64,000 nucleotides of DNA from Oligosphaera ethanolica (GCF_030814695.1 NZ_JAUSVL010000001.1:5306227-5370226); one strand, 5' to 3'; shown: positions 1 to 8,932, counted from the first letter of the stretch. The notes: a model not told the origin generated them from the letters alone. Made by a program: numbers and translations.

Positions 1-110
1 CCGCAAAGGTCGGCGGAAATCAAGGTCGGATGGCGGGGCGGCGACTGGCCGTGGGTTTTCTGCAAATTGTCCCCGGTGTTTTCCCCACCAGGGTGGTTAC
101 TGACCGATTA
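1..110 (+). repeat. Dispersed repeat, element A (left-truncated by window edge)
   Basis: This stretch carries the tail of an approximately 120-bp element seen about ten more times in the window (for example near 10289, 16735, 17584, 33132, and inverted at 34260). The common core runs from a GCCGCAAAGGTCGGCGGAAA-like segment through GGGTTTCCTGCAAATTGTC to a hairpin of CCCCGGTG, a short T/C loop and CACCGGGG, ending GGTTACTGACCGATTA. In this copy the right arm is CACCAGGG, so one pair is disrupted. No protein of recognisable family is encoded. The remaining spacer to base 247 holds only the leader of the next gene. Confidence 0.8.
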
Positions 111-247
111 CCCTCTACCCCGATTGCCAGCCGCCGCCGTGCTTGCAATCGGGGTATTGGATTTTACATTATTTGTTTCGTGTTTTCCCCCGCCCCGCCG
201 CTTTCCAGGCCACTTGTCATCAGCCACAGCAAGCAGGAAATAATCGC

Positions 248-1654
248 ATGCCCAGACAACACACGGTAGAAAAAATCGGCGGCACGTCCATGAGCCGTTT
301 TGGCGAAGTGCTCCGTAATGTCATCATCGGCAACCGCAAGGGCGCCGATCTTTACAACCGTCTCTTTGTCGTCTCTGCCTATGGCGGCATCACCAACCTC
401 CTGCTGGAAAACAAAAAAAGCGGCGCGCCAGGCGTCTACGGCAAATTCGCCGCCGGCGACGACACGTGGATCGCCAGTCTGGAACAGGCCCGCGCCAAAA
501 TGCTCGAATTCAATCACTCCTTTGAGACGATTGGCCTCGACCAGCGCGAAGCCGACAACTTTGTCAATGAGCGCATGGACGGCATCCGCGACTGCCTGCA
601 CGACCTGGTGCGCCTGCGCACCTACGGCCACTTCAACATCAAGACCTATCTGCCGCCGACCCGCGAAATGCTCAGCGCCGTCGGCGAGGCGCACAGCGCC
701 TTCAACTCCACGCTCATCCTCCAGCGCCACGACATCAACGCCCAGCTTATTGACCTCACCGGCTGGAAAAAAGACGAGCTGCTATCCTTTGACGAGGTCG
801 TCACCCAGGCCTTCGCCGGCATTGATTTCAGCAAGGTCATGCCCATTATCACTGGCTATGTCAAATATGACGAAGGCATCATGACCCGCTTCGACCGCGG
901 CTACAGCGAAATTTCCTTCAGCAAAATCGCCGTCATCACCGAGGCCCGCGAAGGCATTATCCACAAGGAATACCACCTGAGCACCGGCGACCCCGCCATC
1001 ATCGGCTCGGACAAGGTCAAGGTTATCGGCCATACCAACTTCGATATCGCCGATCAGCTCTCCGATCTCGACATGGAAGCCATCCACTCCAAGGCCTCCA
1101 AGGAAATGGAGCTCTGCGGGATTCCCATCCGCGTCAAAAACGCATTCGAGCCCGACCATCCCGGCACCATCATCAGCTGCGACTACGTCTCGCCGGAGCC
1201 GCGCGTCGAGATGATCTGCGGGCGCAACGACCTCGAAGCCATCGAAGTCATGGACCCCGAAATGGTTGGCCATGTCGGTTACGACTACTATCTCATGCAG
1301 AGCCTGGTCGATACCGGCATCAGCTACATCACCAAGACCACCAACGCCAATACCATCACCCATTTCGTTCCCCAGAAAAATCGCCGCCTGGAAGAGTGTA
1401 TTGACCTCATCCACCAGCGCATGCCCAACGCCACCGTCAGCCGCAACTCCGTGGCCATCGTGTCGGTCATCGGCAGCAACATGAGCATCCCCGGCTTCCT
1501 CTCCAAAGCCGCCAGCGCCCTGCACCAGGCCGGTATCAACGTCCTCGCACTGGCCCAGTCAACCCGGCAGGTCAACATGCAATTCATCGTCTCCCGCTCC
1601 GATTATGAAGCGGCCATCCGCGCCCTCCACAAGACCTTCGTCGAAGACATCTAA
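248..1654 (+). CDS. ask: Aspartate kinase, ectoine-cluster (Ask_Ect-like) type
   Basis: Phosphorylates L-aspartate to 4-aspartyl phosphate, the first step towards lysine, threonine, methionine and diaminopimelate (and ectoine in some bacteria). The 468-residue cytosolic protein starts with the amino-acid-kinase motif VEKIGGTSMS at residues 7-16, has FVVSAYGG about 40 residues later, and ends in an ACT region (VAIVSVIGSNMSIPGFLSKA) that normally serves allosteric control. The opening motif and overall pattern match, from memory, the specialised aspartokinases of ectoine gene clusters better than LysC or ThrA. The ATG at 248 is preferred over an upstream in-frame start because AGGAA precedes it and the kinase motif follows directly. 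The pseudouridine synthase gene begins 2 nt after the stop, so the two are probably cotranscribed. No ectABC genes are in the window. Confidence 0.9.
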   Translation: MPRQHTVEKIGGTSMSRFGEVLRNVIIGNRKGADLYNRLFVVSAYGGITNLLLENKKSGAPGVYGKFAAGDDTWIASLEQARAKMLEFNHSFETIGLDQREADNFVNERMDGIRDCLHDLVRLRTYGHFNIKTYLPPTREMLSAVGEAHSAFNSTLILQRHDINAQLIDLTGWKKDELLSFDEVVTQAFAGIDFSKVMPIITGYVKYDEGIMTRFDRGYSEISFSKIAVITEAREGIIHKEYHLSTGDPAIIGSDKVKVIGHTNFDIADQLSDLDMEAIHSKASKEMELCGIPIRVKNAFEPDHPGTIISCDYVSPEPRVEMICGRNDLEAIEVMDPEMVGHVGYDYYLMQSLVDTGISYITKTTNANTITHFVPQKNRRLEECIDLIHQRMPNATVSRNSVAIVSVIGSNMSIPGFLSKAASALHQAGINVLALAQSTRQVNMQFIVSRSDYEAAIRALHKTFVEDI

Positions 1655-1656
1655 GC

Positions 1657-2316
1657 ATGCCAGCCATGGATGTGCTGTACGTGGACAATCACCTGCTGGC
1701 CCTCAACAAGCCGGCAGGGCTGCTCACCCAGCCGTCGGGAACCAGCGAAGACAACCTCGAAGACCGCGCCAAAGCCTGGGTCAAAGCCGAGTACCACAAG
1801 CCCGGCGCGGTGTTCCTGGAGGCCGTACACCGCATTGACCGGCCCGTAGCCGGCGTCGTCCTCTTCGCCCGCACCAGCAAGGCGCTCAGCCGCCTCAATG
1901 AAGCCATGCGCCGAGGCGACTGCGAGAAAATCTACCTCGCGCTGGTCACGGGCGACCTCCCCGGCCCAGACGGCGCCCTCAACGACTGGCTGCTGCACGG
2001 CGACCACCGCGCCGACGTCGTCCCCGCCGGCACTCCCGGCGCCAAAGCCGCCGTCCTGACCTACACGGTCCTGCGCCGGAGCGCAGGCCGCAGCCTCTTG
2101 CGCATCGTCCTGGGCAGCGGCCGTTATCACCAAATCCGCGCCCAGCTGGCGCAGGCCGGTTGTCCCATTGTGGGCGACCACAAATACGGTTCACCCGAAC
2201 GCTGGCTCAGCGCCGATGGCATCGCCCTGCAACACGCCACTCTGCGCATCAGTCACCCCGTGACCCGCGCAGCCATGGCCTTTACCGCCCCGGATATCTT
2301 CGCCGCAGTATTGTAG
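1657..2316 (+). CDS. RluA-family RNA pseudouridine synthase
   Basis: Isomerises uridine to pseudouridine in rRNA or tRNA. The 219-residue protein consists of the catalytic domain only: the RluA-family motif appears as HRIDRPVAGVVLFART (residues 64-79), with the catalytic Asp in HRID, and the later GSGRYHQIRAQLA motif (about residues 151-163) matches the family's R-x-HQIR. There is no N-terminal S4 domain, so it resembles the short RluA/TruC-like members; the exact target uridine cannot be read from sequence. It starts 2 nt downstream of the aspartokinase stop, implying translational coupling without functional relation. It ends in TAG, one of several genes here showing that UAG is an ordinary stop codon in this genome. 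Confidence 0.9.
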   Translation: MPAMDVLYVDNHLLALNKPAGLLTQPSGTSEDNLEDRAKAWVKAEYHKPGAVFLEAVHRIDRPVAGVVLFARTSKALSRLNEAMRRGDCEKIYLALVTGDLPGPDGALNDWLLHGDHRADVVPAGTPGAKAAVLTYTVLRRSAGRSLLRIVLGSGRYHQIRAQLAQAGCPIVGDHKYGSPERWLSADGIALQHATLRISHPVTRAAMAFTAPDIFAAVL

Positions 2317-2388
2317 TCACCGCCAGCCGGCTTATATTCTCATTTTCCCACCATCCCCCGACGTTATCCTATCTTTCAAGGTGCTTGT

Positions 2389-3432
2389 ATGACGGATTTG
2401 GAAAAAGAGCTTCAGGATGCCCTCGCGCAGGTCAAAACCGCGCTGGCAGCAGTTAGTGACATGAATGCGCTGGAAGAATGCCGCGTGCGCTTTCTCGGCC
2501 GCAAAGGCCTCATGCCGGCATTGATGGCCCAGCTGGGAAAGGTCCCCCAGGACCAGAAACCCGCTGTCGGCAAAACCGTCAATCTCGTCAAGCAGGAAAT
2601 ACAGCAGGCCTTCGACGACTGCGGTGCCAGACTAAACCAAGACCAGAAAACCGCCAGCGCCCTTGACGTCACCCTTCCCGGCCGCCAACGCGCCATCGGC
2701 CACAAGCACCCCATCAATCTCGTCATGGACAGCGCCGTGGCCATCTTCCGCCGCATGGGCTTTATTGTCGCCGACGGCCCGGACATCGAAACGGTCGCGA
2801 ACAACTTCGACGCGCTCAACTCCCCGCAAGACCACCCGTCGCGCACGCCGGACGACACGTTCTACTTCGACCTCGACCAGCACCACTGGCTAGACCCCGA
2901 AGCCCTCATCCTGCGCACGCAGACTTCACCCGTGCAAATCCGCGCCATGAAAGCACAAAAGCCGCCAGTGCGCATTATCTGCCCCGGCCGCTGCTACCGC
3001 CGCGATACGCCTGACGCCACTCACGGCATGAGCTTCCATCAGATCGAAGGCCTCTATGTCGACCAATGCGTATCGCTAGCCGACCTCAAGGGCACCCTCG
3101 CCGCTTTCGCCCGCGAAATGTTCGGCACCCACACCAAAGTGCGCTTCCGCCCACATTTCTTCCCCTTCACCGAACCCAGCGTGGAATGCGATGCGTCGTG
3201 CATCGTCTGCGGGGGCAAAGGCTGCCGCGTCTGCAAAGGCTCCGGCTGGATCGAAATCGCCGGCGCCGGCATGGTCAACCCAGCCGTCTTCCAGAACGTC
3301 GGCTACGACCCCGATACCACTACCGGCTTCGCCTTCGGACTGGGCATCGAACGCATGGCCATGATCCGCTACGCCATCAATGACCTGCGCTTGCTCTACG
3401 ACAACGACGTGCGCTTCCTCCACCAGTTCTGA
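2389..3432 (+). CDS. pheS: Phenylalanyl-tRNA synthetase alpha subunit
   Basis: Catalytic subunit of the alpha2-beta2 phenylalanine-tRNA ligase. The 347-residue protein has the N-terminal coiled-coil region (residues 1 to about 90) that binds tRNA-Phe, then the class II core with RIICPGRCYRRDTPDATH (motif 2 region), the FFPFTEPSVE segment, a CxxCxxxxCxxC cluster (CIVCGGKGCRVC) and motif 3 as GFAFGLGIERMAMIRY. Length and order are typical of bacterial PheS. The ATG at 2389 follows an AAGG 7 nt upstream. The gene is alone: pheT, which usually follows, is absent, because an inverted-repeat spacer and a convergent ribonuclease gene come next. Confidence 0.96.
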   Translation: MTDLEKELQDALAQVKTALAAVSDMNALEECRVRFLGRKGLMPALMAQLGKVPQDQKPAVGKTVNLVKQEIQQAFDDCGARLNQDQKTASALDVTLPGRQRAIGHKHPINLVMDSAVAIFRRMGFIVADGPDIETVANNFDALNSPQDHPSRTPDDTFYFDLDQHHWLDPEALILRTQTSPVQIRAMKAQKPPVRIICPGRCYRRDTPDATHGMSFHQIEGLYVDQCVSLADLKGTLAAFAREMFGTHTKVRFRPHFFPFTEPSVECDASCIVCGGKGCRVCKGSGWIEIAGAGMVNPAVFQNVGYDPDTTTGFAFGLGIERMAMIRYAINDLRLLYDNDVRFLHQF

Positions 3433-3469
3433 GCTTGGACAAACGGCTGCGTACCCCGATCGCGCACAA

Positions 3470-3605
3470 CGCCCTTATCCCGGCCGTCCTGCGGGCTTTC
3501 AGCCCCCAGCGTCGCCTGACATCGGTAAACGGAGCACCTCGCCCTTATCCCGGCCGTGCTGCGGGCTTTCAGCCCGCAGCGTCGCCTGCGGTCAGCATTC
3601 GGCCA
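3470..3605. repeat. Two tandem copies of a ~70-bp hairpin repeat between convergent genes
   Basis: Two direct copies of a unit beginning CCCTTATCCCGGCCGT and running through GCGGGCTTTCAGCCC to CGTCGCCTG lie at about 3472 and 3543. The second copy has a perfect hairpin, CTGCGGGC / GCCCGCAG around a TTTCA loop (3557-3577); the first has one mismatch. The spacer separates the convergent pheS and ribonuclease genes and might act as a bidirectional, non-canonical terminator, although no T-run follows. Confidence 0.75.
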
Positions 3606-3648
3606 AGCACGCCCCAATGGCCCCACACTGATGTTCCTCGTCTCGGCC

Positions 3649-5646
3649 TCACCCCTCGGCGAGCGGCTCGAGGACCAGGCGCCCGGCGTTGGGTATGGCG
3701 TCCCTGATGCGCAGCCGCACGTGCTCACCAGGTGTCATGCGACTACGGGTCATCACCACGCCGCGCTCAGCAAAACCGTCGATCTCCGCCAGAATCAGAC
3801 TGCCCTCGGCGCGAACGATGGTCGCCCCGACTTCCGTGCCGACTTTCTCCCGCCGCAGGTACTCCAGCAGCCAGTACTTGTTCGCCTCGCGCTCCAGCGA
3901 GCGATTCTGACTGGCGGTGCGGTCGACATTGTCCAGCACGCCAAAGAGCTCCTCATGACTGTAGGGCAGTTCCTTACCCAGGAAATGCGCCGAGAGCTGC
4001 CGTTGGATCACCAGATCGGCATAGCGGCGCAAGGGCGAACTGATCTGCGTGTAGAGGTCCAGCCCGAGCCCGTAATGCGCCTGCGGGTGAGTCGACAGCC
4101 GCGTCCGCTTCATCTTCTTCACCTGCTGCTCAAAAAGATAGGGATCGTACTCCTTGACCGACGTCACCGGCGACGACGGCTGGTCCTGCGTGCGGTAAAT
4201 CACCGGCAGGTCGTGATGCAGGGCGTATTTAGCCGCCAGGTGATTGGCCAGAATCATGAACTCACTCACCAGTTGGTGGCTGGGGCTGTCGGAATCCTCC
4301 GGCGTCACCGTAACCACGCTACCGCGAACCCGTATCTTCAACTCGGGGCCATTCAACTGCACCGCACCAGCGGTCTCGCGCCCGGCACGGAGCTTGCCAG
4401 CCAAAAACAACAGATCGCGCAAGGCGACGGTAACGCTGTCGCCGTCACCATCCGGCGACGCTAGGCGCTCGTCGGCGCCGTGGTAGTCCAGGCGATGCCG
4501 AACCCGCACCGCCGCCGGCACAAAGCGCCAGTCCAACAACGCGCCCTCAGATGAAAATTTCACCTGGAAGCTCAATGCCGGCCGTAGCTCTCCGGCGACC
4601 AGGCTGGCCAGATTACAGCCGATGCGTTCTGGAAACATCATCACCGTCGTCGTCGGCAAGTACAACGACAAGGGCCGCTCGACGGCCGCCGCGTCCAGCG
4701 GGTCGTCCTTGCCGACGAAGCAGGCCGGGTCGGCAATATGGATGCCAACGAGGTAGTTCTGCTCGTCGTCACGGCTGCAGGACAACGCGTCGTCGATCTC
4801 GCGCGTCTCTTCGTCGTCAATACTGAATAGCTCAAGGCCGCTAAGGTCTTCGCGGTGGCTGTTGCCGTCGTAGGGCGTCAAGGTGTCGGCATGTTCCAGC
4901 ACCGCGCTGGAAAAGCCGGCATGAATGCCGTTGGCGAGCAGAAATTCGTCCACCCCTGCTGGCATCCGGTCGGTAACGCGCAGCAGTCGCAGGGCGACTT
5001 CACGCGCGTTGATCTTCTCCCGGGCAGCGCTGAGGATATTGACCGCGTCGGAGTTGAAACCGCAGAGGAGGTAGTCCGTCGCCAAGCGCAGGAAGCCTTC
5101 TTGTTCCTCGGGCACCGGCGCGGGCGTCTCGCCTTGGTGGTCAAGCACGCCGTCCAGCCATTGGCGAGTGCGTTCCTTAGCGGCGGCGCGTTCGGCCCGC
5201 ATGGCACGCAGGCGTTCCAGCTCGTCAATCTCTTCACGCGTCCGAGCCGTGAATTGCAGCTGCTTGCGCTGGAAAAGCGTCCCGTCCTCAAGCAGTTTTC
5301 GCGCCAGCGCGGAAATCTGCACGGCGGTGGCCTCGCCGAAATAATGCGCCGCTAACGCGGACAGCTCCGGCTCGCAGCCGTTGGCCAGGACGTCCTCCCA
5401 AAGCAGCTCCAGATCGACGTCGGCCATCGCGTCGCGAATCGCGTTTTGCACCGTCGCCAGCTTGCCCAGCACATCATTGCCATAAACCATGCCGTGCTCG
5501 GCAACGATGTTCGCGACTTTGACCTTCTCCTGCTGCTGAGTCGCACCACGGACCTGCACACGGTCCGTGCCGCTCTTCACCACGACTCCCAGGCACATCT
5601 CGTTGCTGCCAAGGTAATCCACTACGGTCTGTTCAAGAAAATCCAT
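3649..5646 (-). CDS. rnb: RNB-domain 3'-5' exoribonuclease (RNase II/R family)
   Basis: Hydrolytic processive 3'-5' exoribonuclease for mRNA turnover. The 665-residue protein has an atypical N-terminal region (1 to about 260, with a charged helical stretch near 135-165) and then the RNB catalytic domain, whose signature SIDDEETREIDDALS is at 275-289. Relative to E. coli RNase II, the metal-binding Asp residues map to D277, E283, D285 and D286, so the second position is a conservative Glu. Further RNB blocks are visible (HIADPACFV, SPLRRYADLVIQRQL). The C-terminal 70 residues look like a short S1-type OB fold. It is shorter than RNase R and closer to the RNase II-like forms of cyanobacteria and chloroplasts. 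Convergent with pheS. Confidence 0.9.
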   Translation of the reverse strand: MDFLEQTVVDYLGSNEMCLGVVVKSGTDRVQVRGATQQQEKVKVANIVAEHGMVYGNDVLGKLATVQNAIRDAMADVDLELLWEDVLANGCEPELSALAAHYFGEATAVQISALARKLLEDGTLFQRKQLQFTARTREEIDELERLRAMRAERAAAKERTRQWLDGVLDHQGETPAPVPEEQEGFLRLATDYLLCGFNSDAVNILSAAREKINAREVALRLLRVTDRMPAGVDEFLLANGIHAGFSSAVLEHADTLTPYDGNSHREDLSGLELFSIDDEETREIDDALSCSRDDEQNYLVGIHIADPACFVGKDDPLDAAAVERPLSLYLPTTTVMMFPERIGCNLASLVAGELRPALSFQVKFSSEGALLDWRFVPAAVRVRHRLDYHGADERLASPDGDGDSVTVALRDLLFLAGKLRAGRETAGAVQLNGPELKIRVRGSVVTVTPEDSDSPSHQLVSEFMILANHLAAKYALHHDLPVIYRTQDQPSSPVTSVKEYDPYLFEQQVKKMKRTRLSTHPQAHYGLGLDLYTQISSPLRRYADLVIQRQLSAHFLGKELPYSHEELFGVLDNVDRTASQNRSLEREANKYWLLEYLRREKVGTEVGATIVRAEGSLILAEIDGFAERGVVMTRSRMTPGEHVRLRIRDAIPNAGRLVLEPLAEG

Positions 5647-5827
5647 TCAATCTCCCAGCCCCGGTCAGCCCATCATGGCGACAAAGGCATGTCAATCTCT
5701 GTAAACACACAATTGGTTCCACGCCGAAAAGGTAAACGCATAATATACCCCCTGACCAGCTGCCCCCGGGACGAGATCACAAAAAAACGTGACCGTCAGC
5801 AAAAAACGCCCCAGCCCGCACAATACA

Positions 5828-5862
5828 AAAGGAAGGACCGAGCAGCGCCCGATCCTTCCTTT
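5828..5862 (-). terminator. Bidirectional Rho-independent terminator after serC
   Basis: A 10-bp perfect stem AAAGGAAGGA / TCCTTCCTTT encloses a 15-nt GC-rich loop about 50 bp beyond the serC stop. Read on the minus strand it ends in TTCCTTTT. The rest of the 5647-5912 gap shows no other feature apart from the leader of the ribonuclease gene. Confidence 0.7.
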
Positions 5863-5912
5863 ATCGTACTCAAAACAGGGCCACGGCTCCACCCTGCTGC
5901 ATCTCTCTAACC

Positions 5913-7010
5913 TCAGCCGTTTTTGGCGGCGAAGGCCTTCATGAACGCCACCAAGGCGTCAATGCCCGCCATCGGCATGGCGTTGTAGATACTGGCGCGC
6001 AGACCACCAACCGCACGATGGCCCTTCAGGCCGATCATGCCGGCCGCCTTGGACTCGGACACAAATTTCTTCTCCAGCTCTTCATTGCCCTCGCCGATGC
6101 GGAAGCACACGTTCATCTTCGAACGATCCGCCTTGGCACAGGTGCCGCGGAAGAAACCGGACTCATCAATCGCCGCGTAAAGCTTTGCGGCCTTGGTCTC
6201 ATTGAGCTTTTGGATCGCCGGCACGCCGCCCTGCTCAAGCATCCAGTCCGTCACCAGCCGAACCATGTAAATTGAGAAGGTGGACGGCGTGTTGTACAGC
6301 GACTGGGCCTTGATGTGGGTGCTGAAACGCAGCATCGTCGGTACCGTTTCCGGACAACGCTCGGCCAAGCCCTTGCGCATGATCACCAGCGTCACCCCGG
6401 ACGGCCCCATGTTCTTCTGCGCACCGGCAAAAATCAGCGCGAAACGGTTCACGTCAACAACCTTCGACATGATGTCGCTGGACATGTCCGCAATCAACGG
6501 CAACGCGCCCGTGTCAGGATATTGATTGTAGGCCGTGCCGTATATCGTGTTGTTGCTGCAAATATGCGCGTAGGCGTCGTTCTGGTCAAACTGCCAGCTG
6601 CTCACATCGCCGATGCAGGAGTACTTTTCCTTGGCGCCGTCATAGACCAGGTTGATGCCCGCGCCAAGTATCTTCGCTTCTTTCATGGCCTTGTGCGCCC
6701 ACTCGCCGGTGTCGCAAAACGCGATCTTCTTGCCCGGAACCATCAAATTCATCGGCACCATCGCAAACTGCAGGCTCGCACCGCCCTGCAAAAACAACAC
6801 GTCGTAATCCGCACTGATGCCCATCAACTTGCGAATGTTCGCCTCAGCAGCCTGGATGATCTCCTCAAACGGCGCCGCCCGATGGCTCTCCTCGACAATG
6901 CCGTAACCACAACCACGGTAGTTCACAAACTCTTCCTGAGCCTTCAACATCACCGCTTTCGGCAAGGTCGCCGGACCAGCATTGAAATTGTACACGGTTT
7001 TTTCCTGCAT
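5913..7010 (-). CDS. serC: Phosphoserine aminotransferase
   Basis: PLP-dependent class V aminotransferase that converts 3-phosphohydroxypyruvate to 3-phosphoserine in serine synthesis (and acts in pyridoxine synthesis). The 365-residue protein opens with VYNFNAGPATLP, has the substrate-binding EESHRA motif near residue 40 and FLQGGASLQF near 73-82. The PLP lysine is K199 in AGAQKNMGPSG, matching K198 of the E. coli enzyme. The ATG at 7010 is chosen over an in-frame GTG three codons upstream because AAGGAG lies 8 nt before it. Monocistronic, with a good promoter upstream and a terminator downstream. Confidence 0.96.
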   Translation of the reverse strand: MQEKTVYNFNAGPATLPKAVMLKAQEEFVNYRGCGYGIVEESHRAAPFEEIIQAAEANIRKLMGISADYDVLFLQGGASLQFAMVPMNLMVPGKKIAFCDTGEWAHKAMKEAKILGAGINLVYDGAKEKYSCIGDVSSWQFDQNDAYAHICSNNTIYGTAYNQYPDTGALPLIADMSSDIMSKVVDVNRFALIFAGAQKNMGPSGVTLVIMRKGLAERCPETVPTMLRFSTHIKAQSLYNTPSTFSIYMVRLVTDWMLEQGGVPAIQKLNETKAAKLYAAIDESGFFRGTCAKADRSKMNVCFRIGEGNEELEKKFVSESKAAGMIGLKGHRAVGGLRASIYNAMPMAGIDALVAFMKAFAAKNG

Positions 7011-7107
7011 GTAGATCACTCCTTAGTAGCTAACATCGACTCTGCGGTCATAACGGCGCGGGCTACCATGTCGTCTGATACCGTCAAAAAACCCGAGAAA
7101 AGCTCTT

Positions 7108-7136
7108 ACTATATTTTCTCAAACCATCCTCTGCAA
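7108..7136 (-). promoter_or_regulatory. Putative sigma70 promoter of serC
   Basis: On the minus strand TTGCAG and TATAGT are separated by exactly 17 nt, about 100 nt upstream of the serC start codon. Each hexamer matches the consensus at five or four positions. Position and orientation fit serC only. Confidence 0.5.
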
Positions 7137-7280
7137 TAGTACAATGCCCGAGTACGGTATTTTTTTATCTAACAGACCCAGCTGACCAAGCAGACCGCGT
7201 CGGGGCGGACCTATGTGTCCGCCCTAATCCGATCTGTCCGATCCGTTTGCGAAAGACGGCAGGTTCACCCTGCATTTATC

Positions 7281-7444
7281 GCCGCGAAGCGGCAGAAGCG
7301 CTGAAAGCGCGAAACATACCAGCCCAGGGCAAGTGCGCTGAAGGCGCGCGCCGCCCTGGGTAAGACGGCAACTATGTTCGTGTTCCTCGGCCCTTTCGTC
7401 CTCAGTCGGCGAAGCTGACTGGGGACGAAAGGGCAATGGAACTC
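7281..7444 (-). repeat. Element B copy 1 (multi-hairpin intergenic repeat)
   Basis: One of six full copies of a ~164-bp element made of consecutive hairpins: GCCGC-GAA-GCGGC, GCGCT-GAA-AGCGC, a CCCAGGGC / GCCCTGGG stem with an inner hairpin, and a long stem at the far end. Here the long stem is GCCCTTTCGTCC pairing with GGACGAAAGGGC, a sequence different from the other copies yet still fully paired. The neighbouring 7190-7260 contains GATC-bearing 9-mers related to the arrays near 48.7 and 59.9 kb. Confidence 0.85.
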
Positions 7445-7498
7445 GCACTGCTTACGCACAATGTCCTCCCTCTCATTACCGCCGGCCACGCTTTTGGG

Positions 7499-8932
7499 CT
7501 AGTCCCGCTTATGCCTGCCATCGGGCAGGTCGACGCGCAATCCCAAGCGTTTGAGTTTGCGGTAGAAGGTCGTGGGATGCAGTCCCAATTTTTCGGCTGC
7601 CAGGCGGCGGTTGCCCCCGCACTGCGCCAAGGCGGCCTGTATCGCCTGGCGTTCGGAAAGACTCACGGCTTCTTGCATGGACGCCGCCGGCAGCGCCGGC
7701 GACCCAACGGCATTGCCACTGGTGCGGACCTCATCCGGCAGGTCGTCGACCTCGATCATATTGCCGCGGCAGAAGACCATGGAGCGCTCGATGCAGTTTT
7801 CCAGCTGGCGGATATTCCCCGGCCAGGGACAATCGCTCAGCATGCGCAGGGCGCTGCGGCTGACGCCGGCGACCTGCCGTTTCATCACCAGGTTGAAACG
7901 GCGGATGAACTGCTCGACCAAAAACGGTATGTCTTCCCGCCGCTCACGCAACGGCGGCAGCGCCAACTGCACGACATTGATGCGGTAGAACAAGTCCTGC
8001 CGGAAAGCGCCCGAGGCCACCAGATCCTCCAGCCGCCGATGCGTCGCAGCGATGATCCGGGCATTGCTGCGCACGCTCTTGACCGCCCCCAGCGGCTCAT
8101 AGCTGCGTTCCTGCAACACCCGCAGCAGTCGCACCTGCATGGCCGGCGATATCTCGCCGATCTCGTCCAGCAGTAGTGTGCCGCCCTCGGCGAGAGCGAA
8201 GCGCCCGGGCTTGTCACGGTCGGCACCCGTAAACGCGCCTTTCTTGTAGCCGAACAGCTCCGACTCCAGCAACGTTTCCGGAAACGCGCCGCAGTTGATC
8301 GCCACAAAGGGCCCGTCGCGCCGCGGGCCGTTGGCGTGTATGGTCCTGGCTAGAAGCTCCTTGCCGCTGCCGGTTTCACCACGTATCAGCACCGTCGAAC
8401 AGGTCTCGGCTATGGCCGTCAGCTGGCTGAAAATCGTCCGCATTGACGGACTATGACTGCCAAAGTCGCCGATTTTGCGTGTGGCGCTGATTTCCTCCCG
8501 CAGTTGCTCGATATCGCTCAGATTGCGGAAGGTCTCGGCGCCACCAATGACGGTGCCGGACGCGTCGCGCAACACCGCCGTCGAGATGCTCACCGGCACG
8601 CGTTGGCCCGCATTGTTCACGATAAAGCAGCTGAGGTCGATGATGGGCCGCCCCTGCTCGAGGGTCTGCCGCAGGGCGCAAGCGCCTTCGCACAGGTTAG
8701 AGCGGAAGACCTCGCAGCACATGCGGCCCATGGCGTCTTCACGCCGGACCTGGATAATGTCCTCGGCTGAGCGGTTCAAATACGTGATGCGAAAATCGCG
8801 ATCCACCGTGAACACGCCGTCGGAGATGCTCTCCAAGATGGCACGGTCGGCCATGGCCGAACGCGCGTCATCCCTAGATGGCGCCGCCGCCGCCACAGCG
8901 CCTTTCGTTCTTTTTGCCTTCTCAGCACTCAT
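7499..8932 (-). CDS. Sigma54-dependent PAS/AAA+/Fis-type transcriptional regulator
   Basis: Enhancer-binding activator of sigma54 promoters. In the 477-residue protein an N-terminal PAS domain (about 25-150) carries a cysteine cluster (C72, C73, C81, C85, in CCEVFRSNLCEGAC), suggesting redox or metal sensing. The AAA+ core has Walker A GETGSGKE (185-192), the sigma54-contact loop GAFTGA (232-237), Walker B LLLDEIGE and an arginine-rich sensor. The C-terminus is a Fis-type helix-turn-helix (NRRLAAEKLGLHPTTFYRKL). The ATG at 8932 is preferred since GGGAG lies 6 nt upstream; it overlaps the MBL-hydrolase gene by 11 nt, implying translational coupling. It lacks a receiver domain, so control is probably by ligand or redox state through PAS. 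Confidence 0.93.
   Translation of the reverse strand: MSAEKAKRTKGAVAAAAPSRDDARSAMADRAILESISDGVFTVDRDFRITYLNRSAEDIIQVRREDAMGRMCCEVFRSNLCEGACALRQTLEQGRPIIDLSCFIVNNAGQRVPVSISTAVLRDASGTVIGGAETFRNLSDIEQLREEISATRKIGDFGSHSPSMRTIFSQLTAIAETCSTVLIRGETGSGKELLARTIHANGPRRDGPFVAINCGAFPETLLESELFGYKKGAFTGADRDKPGRFALAEGGTLLLDEIGEISPAMQVRLLRVLQERSYEPLGAVKSVRSNARIIAATHRRLEDLVASGAFRQDLFYRINVVQLALPPLRERREDIPFLVEQFIRRFNLVMKRQVAGVSRSALRMLSDCPWPGNIRQLENCIERSMVFCRGNMIEVDDLPDEVRTSGNAVGSPALPAASMQEAVSLSERQAIQAALAQCGGNRRLAAEKLGLHPTTFYRKLKRLGLRVDLPDGRHKRD

Noticed and set aside
3556..4464. A 302-codon plus-strand frame opposite the RNB ribonuclease
   Set aside because: The minus strand encodes an unmistakable RNB domain; the plus-strand frame has no family features and begins inside a repeat.
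7281..7444. Element B as an insertion sequence or integron attC site
   Set aside because: It has no open frame, no transposase or integrase nearby, and no conserved attC ends. It is better described as a multi-hairpin repeat of unknown mobility.
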